Source: Vitis vinifera (Eukaryota > Streptophyta > Magnoliopsida > Vitales > Vitaceae). Taken from it: 64,000 nt of DNA. The number at the start of each line of letters is the position of its first letter. Within the stretch, counting starts at the first letter, position 1. Positions 23,111 to 36,804 of this stretch are shown one piece after another. Position numbers and translations under genes: made by a program. The stretch lies in assembly GCF_030704535.1 (NCBI RefSeq), contig NC_081815.1, positions 883,001 through 947,000 on the forward strand, in the 5' to 3' direction. The notes under the pieces are model-generated. The model searched no databases and was not told the DNA's origin. It worked only from the letters and a program-made list of their open reading frames with translations.

Positions 23111-26100
23111 TTATAATTTGGTGACATATGCTGTTTCATTTAAAAAGAGGCAACCAAACACATGATTGAAGAAGTCCTGAGCTCTGAGTGGCTCTCCACC
23201 ACGAAATATAGCTTCTGTGTCATACTTGCAGGCTCTAGTGCAATCAGGACAGTAGGTTACCTACACTCGCAAACAACACGATTATTTTCGAACGGCATCA
23301 GCAGAAAGGACTTTACAAAGAAGCATAGGAGGGAGGAAATATTGGTTTAGTTACATACCTCCAATAACTTCGGCTGGAAAGAGCAATCAAGCATGACATC
23401 TAAGCCATACATGGCCCTGGACATAGGACTATGCATCTCTGGATGAACGACTGCAGCTGACTCAAAGACGGACCGGATCATAGTTTTTATTCTTTCATGG
23501 ATATTCAACCATTTAACTGGCATCAAAGACAGGAGTCTATGTTAGGAATTAACTTAAAAGCATCCCAAGGTACTAGAAAATTATGAACACCCCATTTTCT
23601 ACGAAGGCCTTTATACCTTGATGTTCCTGTTCAAACTGCCTCACAAATTCCGGTGTGTGCATGTGATTCAATCTTCCACGGTAGTTCTGAAATCCATAGA
23701 AGTGATTAAGGGTAAAAACTGAATTCAAATCAAAACATGGAAACCATGATTCCTAGTGAAAATAAATGGGAAGTTTTAATCAGGTTTTCTTTTAACTAGA
23801 GTTTCTCTCAACTTCTCCATCAAACAGGAGGAATCAAATAACTACACTTGCTTGGTTCTGAACTTGGGTCCATCCTGAAAATGAATATATGGTCATCTGC
23901 TAAAACAAGGTGCTCAGGACTTACCATAACAGTAAAATGAGTCTCATACTCAAACAGACTCTGTTTGTCCAAGGTATATGCATTGTTTGCCAATCGAACC
24001 TGAAAAGGTAATATTGCAGCTTATTCAAATATGGATATTACCGAGACTAGTGCAGGAATGCTTCTCAGAATTTACGGTACAGGCAAGAAATGCATACCCA
24101 GAAAACGTCAGCAAGAAATATTTCCAAAGGTTTCATACTGCGGACCAGTACTATGTAACGGAGATCAAACTTCCTGCCTTGGAACAAAGCAGGGTGCTCA
24201 ATATACTTCTGGCATATTTTTGGACCAGTCTCCATAAGTCGGATAATAGCAGATAAATCACTAGTAACAGTTGTATCAATAGTCCTTGCCATGTTCCATG
24301 GCTTTAAGATCCACAGATTGTCAAGCCCATCTCTCTTGCGTACATAATAGTCACCAATTAGTTGAGGTAGGTGTGTTTCAAGATTATATGTAGGCTGAAA
24401 CCATTCAGGAGATCCATGTGCCTGTTGTAGAAAGAAATTCAAAATTAGCATGCCTTTTGATTATTGATATTTCAAAAATCCATATGGTGCCTATATTAAG
24501 TAGTAGAATAATGAACTCTTGGAAACAAACTTCATAGAGGATTTTTTTTTATTTTTTATTTTTTATTTTTGGGGTGGGGGGGGGCGCTATCACCCACGTG
24601 AAACAGAAATTAGAGATCTTAACCTTCTGAACAGTCTCTGCCAAATGATGCTTCATGACAAGACAAGCCTCAAACGGAAATTGATTTATGTACTGCTGAT
24701 CAGTTATTCCAGCAGCTTTTCTTGTGTCCTCATCTATTTGCATGCTTGTCCATATAATGTCTGCATCTTTTGGGTCAGTTGCTGCAAAAAAATAAAATAA
24801 ATTGTGAATCACAGCACAAACTTAGAAGAGCAAAGATGAAGGGCAAGGAACGAAATCAGCAACCTACAAACAATTAAAATTAACTAGGATTAGATAACTT
24901 TTTCTCAACAGATGCCAGCAAAAAAAATCTACCTTTCAACTAATTTGAGCCCAACAACCTATAGATGAAAATCCAGACGACTAGAAGGAAGCTTGAAAAT
25001 AAAGGAGAGAGCACTCTATAGACTAGGTGAAATATTTGAAAGTGGAATGAATATTCAAATCAGAAAATAGTGAATTGCTACAACATGCGCACATTAAACA
25101 TTAAAAACGACTAGGAGAGAAAATAATCATATTAAAAGGAGACCAAAAAATTATTAAAAAAAAAAAAAAGGAGGTATACATTGAACTGTTAACACATACT
25201 GATTAAAAATTCAGGACGTGTCAAAAATTCTTCTACTTGAGGTATATCTGTGTAAACGCGTAAAGCATGTCCACCACTAGAAATCGAACATCTGTCAGTA
25301 GAGGGCTTAATGGAAGGAGAAAGGCAACACTTTGACTGCAATTTCTGGCAGTGTTTCTCATACTCCTGAAGAGTTAAGGGCAAATTAGTTCCCATCTTAG
25401 CAGCAGATAACTTCAGTTTAGAAGTTAGTAATGAGCACTGGTTCAATTTAGTGATAGAATATGACACAAACTCACATGAATGAAATAATTTTGTGGTGTA
25501 TGGAACCAAGCTGTAAGTCTGGCAGAACGTTGTTTGTCCTCTCCAATACCAAATAGAAAATCACGAGTGCACTCATCACCTTTTTGAACATTCTGGGTTG
25601 GCCATAAAATAGAGAAACTGAAAAAAAATTATTCAAGTTAACAACTTTGCAAGTACTCTGTTGTTGGAAAGAAATTTTGCATAAACACAAAATGCAAGGG
25701 ACATCTCCACATGCCTTTATACCCTGAGCAACAGGATTATATAGGCATTAGAATTAATCATACATATGAATTCAGGCTCAGAAGCACATGTTACAAGGTT
25801 CAGTATGTGATACAATATGAATTATATTCTTATATGCACCCTCTAGAGAAAACAAGAAAAACAAGGTGTAAACCGGTTCAAAGCAAGAAAGCATAAAAAA
25901 GGTCAAAAGAGAACCTCACCTCACTGCTGACGCCAGTTTTCCCTCTGGCATGTAGAGAAAAGGAGATACCCTGAAACTTGGTTCATCACTATGCCGCAAA
26001 GCTGAACCAAGTTCGTCCATCACATAGCTATAAAGTAGTCCAAAACAAAAACACTCATCATGTAGATGTATAACTGACTAGCAAAATTAATATTCATGTA

Positions 26101-29100
26101 TTGCATTTATTTATTTCAGACTGGTCACTTCTTACTTATAGAAAAAAAATTATTTTTAATAAAAGACAACGTCAAAAGATCACAATTCAAAGATCCAACA
26201 AAATCAATTCATAAATTTCTATATTATACAACTTAAGGAGGATGCTCCATAACAGTTTCACACTCTTTTAAGTAGGCTAATTGAACATCTGCATATTGAA
26301 CACTTGTGAAATCCTAACACAAACCGATTTGTGGATATAAACTGAAATTAATATTTTCCATTTTCCTTTATTATTTTGGGAAACAAACTTTTATAAGAAG
26401 AAAAAAATGGAGAATGTAAATGGAGGAAATCTCCTATAAAACAAGGAAAAAAAAACATGCCAAAGTAGAAACAAGAAAATATAGAAGTCTTCTAAATTGA
26501 AGAACCAAAATTACTTTCACATAAATTTAAAAGCTTATATTGTTGATAGAAAACTAACTGGGACAAAGAAGTAAGAATCAAATAAATTAGGCCATATATA
26601 CGTACCATACAGAGGTTTCATCAATCTTTTCCTCATCTGCAAGTCTATATGTCATCAAATATAACCACATTGCACTAAGGACACGGTCAGAAAGAGGTTC
26701 CTCAGGACTCCATTCAGGAAGACGTGGTTGAAGCATTGAATCAATCACATGCTTTCCAGTCTCTAAAATTTTGGATGCATTGACACCATTCAGTTGAGAA
26801 AGGCTAGGAAGAGATTCAAGAATTTCTACAGCACTTTCTCCAAGTGGGCCAGGAATATCCACCTGTGAATCATTTAAAAATCTAAAGACATGAAATTCCT
26901 ATTTGGTTCCCTTATTTTTTTCTTACATGAAAAAGAGAGGTAGTGTCAGAAATGAACTTTTTTAATATATTTCTTTCTTGCCTATCAAGAGGGAGAGAGA
27001 GTGTGCGTGTGTTAGAAATGATACCTCTAACGCATTTAGGCAAGCAAATCCTTTTAGGATCTTCAGCAAATCACTAACTGAATTCTGTTCCAATGGATTT
27101 CCTCGAAGGTTCAAATATGAAAGAGATGGCATTTCAACAGGTGAAAATGCCTGGGCAGAAGTGTAACAAAAGAGAATCAGCATTGAGATAGCTACAAGAA
27201 TTACGAACGAAAACAACCAATGCTACCAATTAGAAATTTTTGGTGCAAAAATGCTATATGGCAATAGGCCAGTTGCAGGAAAAAAAAAATTGGGTCCAAA
27301 TAATTCTTTGTAAGAAATAGAACAGGTCAGATAAAAATAGAAAATTCACAGAAGGAACATTCCAACCTTACTGATTAGATTGTGAATACATCTATTTGAA
27401 AGGTCAAGAGAAGTCACACTCTGCAATGGATGGTCATTCTGATGAATATATCCTGGGTTTTCCTTTCCATATACATCTGCACAAAATCCCAATGCCCATT
27501 CACCAAAATTACGAGTGAAACATGAATTGTAGATTTCCAAACTTGGGGATCCTTGAAGAATTCTTTCTGCCATGTGACCATCACTGAAAATTGAATAACT
27601 CAATTCACTCTTATTGTTGAGCCACCAACAGTAATTTCAAAAGTAAAATAACAAGGATTTTCAACATATCGACAAACATACCAGTTTTGCAGGAGTGGAT
27701 TGTCATTCAGCCAGAGAGCTCTTAGGTGTTTGAATTTGATAATTTCTTGTATAACTATTTCAACATTTTCCAGCTTGTTTCCACACAGACTAAGCGCAAG
27801 TAAATTCTAATGCAACAAGAAAGAGCATCATATCAACAGAGTTTCAAAAAATAAGTAATATACTCACAAATAGCTAACAAAATACGATACTGGACCAAAT
27901 AGAGATGTTGTATACCAAGCCCAGCATGATGAGTAGGCACGATACTGCCTCATCTCCAACCTTTTATTTTAAAAAACTTCCTGGTGACAAGAATGCTGCA
28001 TCTCCTATTGATGTGACAATGTCTCAACTAAACCATGGAGTGCTATATTTCTATATCTTGAAATATTGGGACTCACTCAGTTACGCACAAGAATGGTCAA
28101 GTACTTAAGACTAAAGAGCACATTTGGTTATCCCACAAAAATCAAACTGCTCAGTTGCATTTTCATAGCATTTGAAGGCACAAATCCATCACCCAACACG
28201 AGTCCACTAAAAAATCTTGAGAAATCCTATTATTTCAATCTTTCACTATTATTAATGTTGCTGGCTTCTGTTTCGGGGTTTCCTGTAATGGCCCCTAAAA
28301 TGAAGGATTTGTGCAGACAATTCATAGATCTCTATTAGGGTTCCAGAGATGCTCTGGGACAACGGGAGAAGTTGTACACCAACATCAATTTATACAGAAT
28401 GCAAATGCGGATGCCCTATTGCTTCAGTCCTTCTACATGCCTAAGCAACCATAATAAGTTACTCTGAAACCAAATTCATACCAATGGGAGTGAAAGATAG
28501 AGTTCTCGAGTGTCAATTTCTCATGGTGTCTTTAGAACCTAAAACTAACATACAACACGGACAAATGCCATTCAATAAAACAAGGGTTACACACCGGAAA
28601 TTTGCTGGATAAATCAAAAGACAACAGCATATCATCATCTATGCCAAGCTCATCTAGCTCCAACCACCTAACTATGCCATCTCCTTTCTCTTCTGCTTCA
28701 CTAATTTCTCTCCCCACATCCAATTTTGTATCCTTCTCATCTGAGCCTCCATTTACAGCATCTGTCTCTTCAGAATTGGAATCCATATCAATATCTACAC
28801 ACATCAGTGAAGCCATCCTCTCAGCCAAACCCGGAACCTCCTGCAGCTGCAATCACTCAAAGTGGCCAAAATCTCAATCATTTTGGTTTCGAAGAGCTCA
28901 ATTGATTAAATTAAAGGCACAAAGACTAAAATTCAGTATCTTCTCAGAAACCCAATTGAGCATTAACACGAACCCCCCATTTGGCTACCGAGAAGATGTA
29001 GAAAAAGAAAAAGGGTATCAAATATTTACATCATAACTACTTAGAACTGAACCAGCAGAACTATTTAACTCAGTTAAAGTTTTTCTCCTAAAGGGCTTAG

Positions 29101-29470
29101 CTTTTAACTTCTTTCCTTCTTTTTCTCAGCATCCAAACGTAGTAAAAACCAAAACCCTAGAAATGGGAAATGGCGATGGTTTTATCAGAATTGGAACCTG
29201 TTTGGGAGCATCGGAGAGCCGAAAAGTCCAGGCGTGGTCAATGAGGAACACGTGAGACTCCTTCTCCATGAATTCGGAGGTGAGCACAAGCCGCCTCTGC
29301 CGTCCGTTCTCGCATGGCTGCACCTGGAAGAAATCGCCGCTGTCGAATGTTTCGGAGTAGAGCTTCTGGAAGAGTTGGCGGTGCAGAGACGGTGGCAATC
29401 CTGAAGCTTGGAGGAGCAGAGCATGGACTTTTACGAAATCTTCGAAGTTTTCGATTCTATCCGCGGCCAT
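23111..29470 (-). CDS. Tubulin-tyrosine-ligase-like protein, TTLL12 type with leucine-rich repeats
   Basis: Fifteen exons join in phase to 866 residues: 29470-29198, 28846-28595, 27806-27682, 27583-27367, 27150-27025, 26862-26606, 26027-25920, 25617-25476, 25365-25200, 24781-24624, 24421-24098, 23999-23925, 23686-23617, 23516-23359 and 23260-23111. I chose ATG 29470 (MAADRIENFEDFVKVHALLL); the open frame extends further upstream without family character. Residues 1-91 match the TTLL12 N-terminus. About 176-335 are leucine-rich repeats (LLALSLCGNKLENVE; LRALWLNDNPLLQN). From about 556 comes the TTL-type ATP-grasp domain (WILKPWNMART; QKYIEHPALFQGRKFDLRYI). The C-terminus is Cys-containing (VTYCPDCTRACKYDTEA) and ends AYVTKL. 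It is the counterpart of Arabidopsis At1g77550 (memory). Animal TTLL12 influences tubulin and histone modification and is considered catalytically atypical; the plant role is unclear. The exon 6/7 join gives cysteine (VCYVMDELG) where I expected tryptophan. Confidence 0.88.
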
Positions 29471-32400
29471 TGTGGGCAGAGCTGAGACCGAAACAGCGGC
29501 GTTGCGGCGGTGGTTCTGTAATTGGAGTTTTCGGCAGTGGAGGTTATGCCTGCGGCGTGCCGATATTATAGACGCATCCAATGGTATACTATCGTTGCCC
29601 AAAATGACTAGTAGATATTATATGCGTTGGGTTTTCTAGACCGTAAAGGTTTAAAATCGGCCTATCATTCATGTTACAAATTCATACGTTGTTGATGGGA
29701 TACGAGTCAATAACAAGTCCGGATTTATATATTAGAAGTAACCTTTAATCAAAATACGTGGGTTCGACAACAACAGTTTGAATGAACCAAAGCCCATCTA
29801 GGCCCCTATCCAACAACATTGAGTCATCATTTTGGATCGAGCCAAGGCAAGCTAGAGTCCTATCAAGATGCTTTTTGAAATAAGCTTATAATCACTTCCT
29901 TTGACCAAATCATCTAGAAGGTTACGGCCACCCAACTCGATCATTAGCCTTAATAGTCACATGGACAACGTACCTTTTGCCCATGCCTCAAAGACGGCCT
30001 TGGTCTAATATGATAGATAATAACCCTAATTGCCCTCCAAGTAGAAAGTAATTTGCCTCCTTAACCATAGTTGTTGGCAAGTTATGATTATAACAATCCA
30101 ATTACAATAAATCAGCCCAATTCAAGCGCTAACTACTTATTTGCAATTCTAACCACCTAATTGTAGGCTTAGATGTCAAACCATGAATCTAACACTGCAA
30201 TCATAATTAGAGCATCTAACCATGGTCATGTACAACCTATAAAAAAATAGTTTGATTAAGTCAAAAGAAAATGAGCATACTCATTATCATCTCTATTCCC
30301 TCTTTCTTTTTATTCCTATACTCTCTACTTTGTGTCACTATTAACTTAGGCACTGAAGGGAATATATTAAAATTTTGAGCACATAGGGTGTGTTCATCCC
30401 AACAATCCCTTCCCCAATATGAGGTTCTCATGGTTTGAACTCATGACTTTATCTCTAATACCAATTATTGGATTGGGTTTTGACCATCTCATATAAAAAT
30501 TAATTCATATCCAATGAAGGTAGATTAAATCTTTTATGATATTCAATAATTATCATTTAAGTGACACATTTACTAGGTTTAAAAGCAACATCATTGAACC
30601 CTAATAAGAAAAAAGTTTCAAGTTATTACGCTTTTGAACTACAACTGGGATTTGTTGCTTAGTAATGTTACTACTGCTTTGAAAATCTTACTTGCATCGA
30701 TAAAACATTAAGCTACTTTAGGGTGTTATGGCTTTAAAACAATGATGTTATTGTTTTAGAATAATGTTGTATTCTAACCTTCAAATGAACATTAAAGCAC
30801 CTAAGATGTGCACTATTGATGTTGATGATATCACTAATGTTGCTATTCTAACATTTACTAGAACATTGAAGCACCATGTATTTACCTCATTGATCAGCCA
30901 ATGATATCACCAAGGTTGTTAAGGTAACACCTTATTGATAACATGTTGGACGTACATTTGATCATTGTTGTGGATAACCAACCTCCCAATTTGTAAAATA
31001 CTAGAAGAAAAGCTAGTCATTCCATTTATTAGGCTATGGAAGTATTTGAACATTAAAGTGGTACCAAGTTGGATAATAGAACAGTAGCCTTTTTTTATTG
31101 GTTCTTTCACTAGGAGTTTGCATGAGTTTGGATTCCTAACAAATTCTTATTAATTAGTAGCATTGATATTGTGACATAACATACTAATAATGGTATGGAA
31201 TAAGGAATTAGCGGAGTAATAATATTAAAGGAATAACTCAACCATTATCCATTTCCTAATGATTCTAAAATCTCATAATATATTGATCGGAAACCTTGCT
31301 TTATTTTAAGGAAAGCACATAACTAGTGATAGTAAATTTGTCTCCCTAGAATTTCAGGAGGATTTGATACTATATTAGAGTGACTCATCATTTGAAGGAA
31401 GACAATAGGAATGAATAATTTGGTATCCCCTTATTGATGACTTGTGTCCTACTTCTAAAGGATAAGGAAGCTAGTCATATTTGGGAGCCAAAGGAAGATA
31501 CAATTGCAAAGTTGGTTAGGTTTCTTGTATGTATTATATGTGTAGCATGGAACATTTCTCCTTCTTATTTGTAGTATGTTCTCTTTCATTATGTTATTGA
31601 TTTCAATTGTGAGTTCATTCCTTAATATCAATCATGATCTTAGTGCTCTCATCTTGGTAACAACTCACTTCCTGAATCATTCAAGTTCTTCTTAATTGAG
31701 AATTTTCTTCCTTTTGAGCCTAGATTTTGTTGGAAGTGATAATCACTTAATACCCTTTTTATGGATATATCATTAATTTTAAATTCAAACCTTCATTGCT
31801 TGACAATTTTCAAGCTTAACTTTCTTAATTTCCTCAACTTAATTACCCATTAAGTCTTATATTCCAATTAATTCTCATGTTGTAGTTAAGCGACCTTTAT
31901 ATTTTCTTTTCTCTTTTTCTTTCGTTTTGTTATTATTACAACCCATTTGAATTGTGCCAGGTGGGTGGCACATTTAATGCCCAAACTCTTGCTAATAACT
32001 TAATCCAATGAATTAGATACTATTTGTACTATTCTCACTTCTACAAATCAAAATTTTATCTTGAATTATGATTTTTAATGTTAATGATAATATAGATAGA
32101 ATAGATTCTCAAACAAATAAGGCAATGATGCCAATATGGGACCAAGAATATAATAGCTCTAAAGAAAATTTTTAGTGCTTCGAGTGTCTCTTCAAAATAT
32201 AAATCAACTAAATCAAATCCACTAGCATAATTATGAGCACCACTATAATTTTTGAGTCTTTTTTCATAGCAAAATTGTCAAAAAGCTTCAAGCTATAAAT
32301 AAAGTTACATATCATGGTAGGAACATTGTCAAGAATTGTTTTGAAGAAAAATATTTATTAACTTTTTTTTAAATGCCTTATGATTATTGAAGAAGATAAA

Positions 32401-33298
32401 ATTCTTCTGAATAACTAAAATTTTATTTTGTCTCTTGTTGCATATAGAGAGAAATTTCCTACAAAGAGGAGGACATTTACGATGAATTTTGAGTGGTTTC
32501 AAAAACTACCCAATGCATCCCCCAATTGCTTCATAGTGAGGGCTTTATACAAGTTATTGTTCTATTATTGCTGCAAGCACGGTAAGTTTTTTGTATACTT
32601 TGTTGACTTTTGGGCATATTAAAATAAGAGTAATTAAGTTGTACTTCTTAGGTGTAGATCGGTTGGTCAAATCAAGGTTGGCGGTTGTATCTTTTTATGA
32701 TTCTTATTTTTTACTCAAATGAATTTATGTACTCTCAAGTTTCTAGGTAAATCATTCTCGTAATTCTATTTCGTGTAGCCCCATTAGTAATTTTTTATGA
32801 AGAAATTACAACTTATGGTAAGTAAAAGAAGCTATAATTAAGCATCTAATGGGTGATAGAATGGAGGGGTTTTTCCGAGCATTGAATGTTGGTTGGGCTT
32901 GTGGGTGGCCCATTTGATGGTGATCTCTCCACTTCTGTATTGAAGTGGATTTTTCACCATTTTAGGTATTTGTTGGAATGAAGATAAACATGGTGCCATG
33001 TGTAAGTGGTGTTGGGGAAGGATGAAACATGGATTTTTTTTTAAATTTTTATTTTTATTATGTTTAGAAAAAAAATTATGAATTTTTTTTAATTCTAAAT
33101 TTCCAATTTATGAAGGTTTAATTATTCATTATAATAAATCAAATTTACATTTTAAAAGTAAGGATGTTGGAATTTTTTTTAAGTAGTTTTATTAATTTCA
33201 TTGGTTATCAATAGAAAAGCAGAGCAATCCAATAAAAGATTTAGTGGGAAGAGATATTTTCAGACAGTGATATTTGATTTGTGAGCGTGTCAAGGGAC
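29471..33298. other. Intergenic region, no recognisable gene
   Basis: Begins with the TTLL12 upstream flank. The remaining 3.7 kb is AT-rich, with many stops in all frames and no splice-joined coding signal I could recognise. A tRNA-like motif (GAGTTCAAACC on the minus strand, about 30442-30452) hints at an eroded SINE but is not enough to call one. I see no terminal repeats enclosing the region. Confidence 0.55.
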
Positions 33299-34157
33299 AG
33301 GGATTATCCCAAACGGCGTCGTTTCGTATACAGACACGCCGCCCGATGACTCATCCACAGGAGACAACTATCTAGACTCGTGGGACCCACCCAGAAACAA
33401 CATCGGAAATTGAAGTTTGGAGCTACGTAGACACGTCACCCGCTTATCATGCGGCGCGAATATTAATACACACGTGTCCTGTCACAGTCACTCCGTTACA
33501 CGTGGCACGATCCTTGCCTTCGCCCTCGACAAACCCCTGAAACACGTAACGCCTTAATGGGGTTGTACCGGAAGTCCACTCCAGTTGGTTCCCTAACTGT
33601 CAGACTCCTTTTTCCTTCTTCCACTCCTCTCCAGCCCTTCCTGCAAAACTCCTCGAACTTATATTGGACACAGCAAAACACTATCCACAGTCACTATAGA
33701 CAAACGACACTAAGTGGAAGACCATGATCGAATCATACCGAGCCGTCCAAATTGCATACCCAAGAACGACACCAGAAATCTATCTCAACCGTTGATTTTA
33801 TTGTAAACCGCGGTGTAGCGGATAATTACTCTTTTTTTAATTTAAGGATAAGGATAGATAATATTCTTTATTTCCCATTTCCATTTTTTTTTAAATATAA
33901 ATTTTATTTTATAAAAGCGTGCTAATGCCAAGATGAGGATAAGGTCCTTCCTCGTCTCTTTTGATTCTCTTTCTCTCTCTAAAGCTCTTACTTTCTCTCT
34001 CTACAAATTCTCCATAGCTCCACAAGTGCCAGCCACGTGCGGGCTTCTTCTTCTTCGAATCACCTATTAATTCCACTGCATCGATGCTACTGTTGATTTC
34101 GTGCTGAATTTGAGCTTTTAAATTTTTTTTTTTTTTATAATTTGAGTATTTTGGACG
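33299..34157 (+). promoter_or_regulatory. Promoter and 5' leader of the OXS3-like gene, three G-boxes
   Basis: Perfect CACGTG palindromes lie at 33471-33476, 33499-33504 (inside the ABRE-type ACACGTGGC, 33498-33506) and 34034-34039. GC content rises sharply from 33299. A TATA-like TATAAATTTTATTTTATAAAA is near 33896, followed by a CT-rich stretch (33957-34005) typical of plant 5' leaders. G-box/ABRE clusters bind bZIP (ABF) and bHLH factors, which suggests abscisic-acid, dehydration or light control. The last G-box would fall within the leader if the TATA box is right. Confidence 0.6.
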
Positions 34158-36804
34158 ATGTCGATTGCGTTTGAGAGCGGTGGAGGTAGTGGGATCGAAC
34201 GGTCAGGGTTTGTCCACGGGATGTCGTGTATTTCGATCTTCGATTCGCCGGAGGCCGGAGTCTTTTCCAGTGATCGGAGGTTTCCGTCGGGCGTGGAGGA
34301 GAGGGAGGAGGGGTTGGATTCGTGTAGCTCGTCGTCGATCGGGAGGAATAGTGACGCTTCAGGAGGGTCGTCGGAAGGAGAGGATTCCGGCGAGACGGAG
34401 GTGCAGAGCTCGTATAAAGGGCCGTTAGAGACTATGGATGCCTTGGAGGATGTTTTAGTGGTCAAGTAGGTTCATCTCTGCTTCTTGATTCTTGTTTTTA
34501 TTCCTTCTTTGGAATGTTTGGTTGCCGAGGAAAAAAAGTAGATGGAAAGAAAAAAAAACACTTTTTTTTTTTTTTGCTTTATATTGTTTTCGTTTGGCAA
34601 AAATGAAACGCTAGCTCAATCAGGTGCCGTCCCAAAATATGAAAAGATTTTATGTTTGCCAAATTTGGTAACTTCTCATAGATTTTCTCAGCAAACAAAC
34701 AGAGCTTTGAAGTACAATAATCTTGGATACTTCTGGATACTTCTTTCAGATTTTTTATTTTTATTTTCCTGGCCATACAATTAAATTAGAAATTTTGGGC
34801 TTGGTTCCATCTTTGCTATGATGGCTGTTTGATTGCACAGGGAAAAATTGTCATTTCTTATTTGAGTGGTGAATATCCAAATATCTTAATTTCCAATCAA
34901 CTTGAAAAAGGGACAAGTAAAGAAACAAGAAAAAGAAAATGCCCTAATTTGCTCTTATTCGTGAATTTAGATTTGTTTCTAGGAACAGTTGGAATTTGAG
35001 AGAAGCATGTGAATTCTCGTCCTCGTTTTTATAAAATGAATTACTCTAGTTTGAAGATGTTGAAGAGAATGATAAACTAAACTACCTGTCACTTAAAACC
35101 CTAATGCCTTCCTCGTAGTGGTTGATTGGTCATTGAATTTTAGGTTCCCTTTCTGAATTTCAGCTGGGTACGAAGGCCATTTTGTGAGATCAACTTGACT
35201 TCTTGGCGCATACAGAGCAAGACCCTTCTTTTTTAATATAGGGAAGAATGTCAAGGATGAGTTATTTGTGATTAATTTGTTGAGAATGTCCAACTTTGAA
35301 ATTGGTCCATGGTGGGTTGATGGGATAGAGGCTCATTGTCGAGTTGGTTGTTCATTGAATGAGCTGATTAAATGTGTTGGATGATTCTCCCAAAAATGTT
35401 ACACAATGGTGTAGTAGGCATCCAATGTTTAGGAACTTGGAAGCTTTCAACATTTAGAATAATAGTGTTATTTTACAGATCCTTTTTTCTCCGCTTGTAC
35501 TGTTTCAGTTGCTGTTTGAAGCCACTTTTATGATTCTTATTGCAACAAACATGACCTTTGAGATCAAATTTCCCGAGTATAAAATGATTCTATGCTTTAT
35601 CCAAAAGTTTGAAATGTGAAATTGATCTGCATTTCAAAAGGGATATTGGATAATTGGCTTCAAAATGTTACACAATGGATGGAGGAGGCATTTAATGGGT
35701 AGGAGCTAGGAAGCTTTCAACATTTGGGCCCTGTTTGGGAAGCCAAAAGCATTTTTTTAATCTCAATAACAGTTTCCATGTTTGTTTGACTAATTTTGTT
35801 TAAAGAGCTTATTCTTTAAAAAAGAGCTTAATATTGAAATCAGGAAAATGTTGTTTCTTGCATAAGCTTTATTTTGACTTATATAACAAGTTTTTTTCAT
35901 GTTTAATAAAAAATTTATAATACCAATATTGTCCTTTAAAAGTTGTGGCACCATCTTTAGTTTCAATTTTCAGCTAAAGCAAAAAATAGGAAGCTATCCT
36001 AAATGAGGCCTTGGAATAATTCAAGTCTATAAATTTGCTGTACTGTTGCTTCATAGATCCTTTTTTCTACTTGTATCGCTTTGAGTTGCTGTTTGAAGCC
36101 ACTTTTATGGTTCTTGTTGCACCAAACATGATCTCCAAGATCAAATTTTGGAGTTTATATTAGACATTTTGGAATTTGGATGTATTAGTTCATTCTCCTT
36201 GTTTACTGTCTTCTTTTTTCTTTTTTTCTTTTTCTTTTTTGGCTTGCTTCTCCCTGAATAGTGTTTGCATCTGGGTCATTTCAGGAAAAGCATATCTAAG
36301 TTCTACAATGGAAAATCAAAATCCTTCACAAGTCTAGCTGATGTATCAGCGTCTTCCTCTGTTAAGGACCTTGCTAAGCCTGAAAATGCCTATGCCAAGA
36401 AACGCAAGAACTTGCTTGCTTACAGTAACTTCTGGGACAAGAACCGGAATTGCCCATGGAGAAGCAATGCTGGTGGGATATCAAAGAGACCCCTCATCTC
36501 TTCCCGAAGTACATTGGCCCTTGCAGTGACCATGAGCAGTTCCGAGAGTGGTAATTACTGTGACGATTCCAACTGCAGCTCCAACCTGAGCTCCTCACAT
36601 TCCCCTTCTCTTCCACCTCTGCACCCACAAGCCAAGAAGTCATCTAACAATGCACCATCATCATCGCCACCTTCTCAACAGAAATTCCCTCCTTGGCGGT
36701 CGTTCTCCCTTTCCGATCTACAGGGCATGGATGCTGCAACTCCTGGCATCACTGGGCTTGCAGGTAATAACAACAGAGAGAGGGACAATGAACTACAACA
36801 TTGA
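34158..36804 (+). CDS. OXIDATIVE STRESS 3 (OXS3)-like protein
   Basis: Two exons: 34158-34465 and 36285-36804 (donor AA|GTAGGT, acceptor TTTCAG), 275 residues. The family signature is clear: a serine-rich SCSSSSIGRNSD (residues 55-66), GPLETMDALEDVL (88-100), then across the junction KKSISKFYNGKSKSFTSLAD (103-122) and VKDLAKPENAYAKKRKN. The C-terminus is Ser/Pro-rich with WRSFSLSDLQG. Arabidopsis OXS3 and its relatives are nuclear, raise tolerance to cadmium and oxidative stress and have been tied to chromatin; the biochemical activity remains unsettled. The protein is low in secondary structure apart from the conserved blocks. The 1.8-kb intron contains a duplication and a MITE. The G-box-rich promoter agrees with stress control. 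Exact paralogue unknown. Confidence 0.87.
35377..36160 (+). repeat. Direct duplication inside the OXS3-like intron
   Basis: Copy 1 (about 35377-35575) and copy 2 (about 35646-36160, interrupted by a 285-bp MITE) share ATGTTACACAATGG, GAAGCTTTCAACATTT, AGATCCTTTTTTCT and GTTGCTGTTTGAAGCCACTT, in the same order. Substitutions are many, so it is not recent. The MITE is in copy 2 only. Confidence 0.8.
35726..36010. mobile_element. MITE inserted in the second intronic duplicate
   Basis: Left end GGGCCCTGTTTGGGAAGCC; right end, in reverse complement, GGCCTCATTTAGGATAGC. The homologous empty site is visible in copy 1 (CAACATTTAGAATAA, about 35449-35463). About 285 bp, non-coding. The ends and the small T-rich target fit a PIF/Harbinger-like MITE. 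Confidence 0.7.

Noticed and set aside
30430-30480. Minus-strand tRNA-like sequence (GGTATTAGAG... GAGTTCAAACC)
   Set aside because: It resembles a Met-tRNA-related motif, but no cloverleaf, A box, tail or flanking duplication could be assembled.
32428-32622. 64-codon open frame in the gene-poor region
   Set aside because: No homology I recognise, no extending exons; length expected by chance.
29471-33298. Possible large retroelement in the 3.8-kb gene-free stretch
   Set aside because: No terminal repeats, protein-coding relics or polypurine tract seen.
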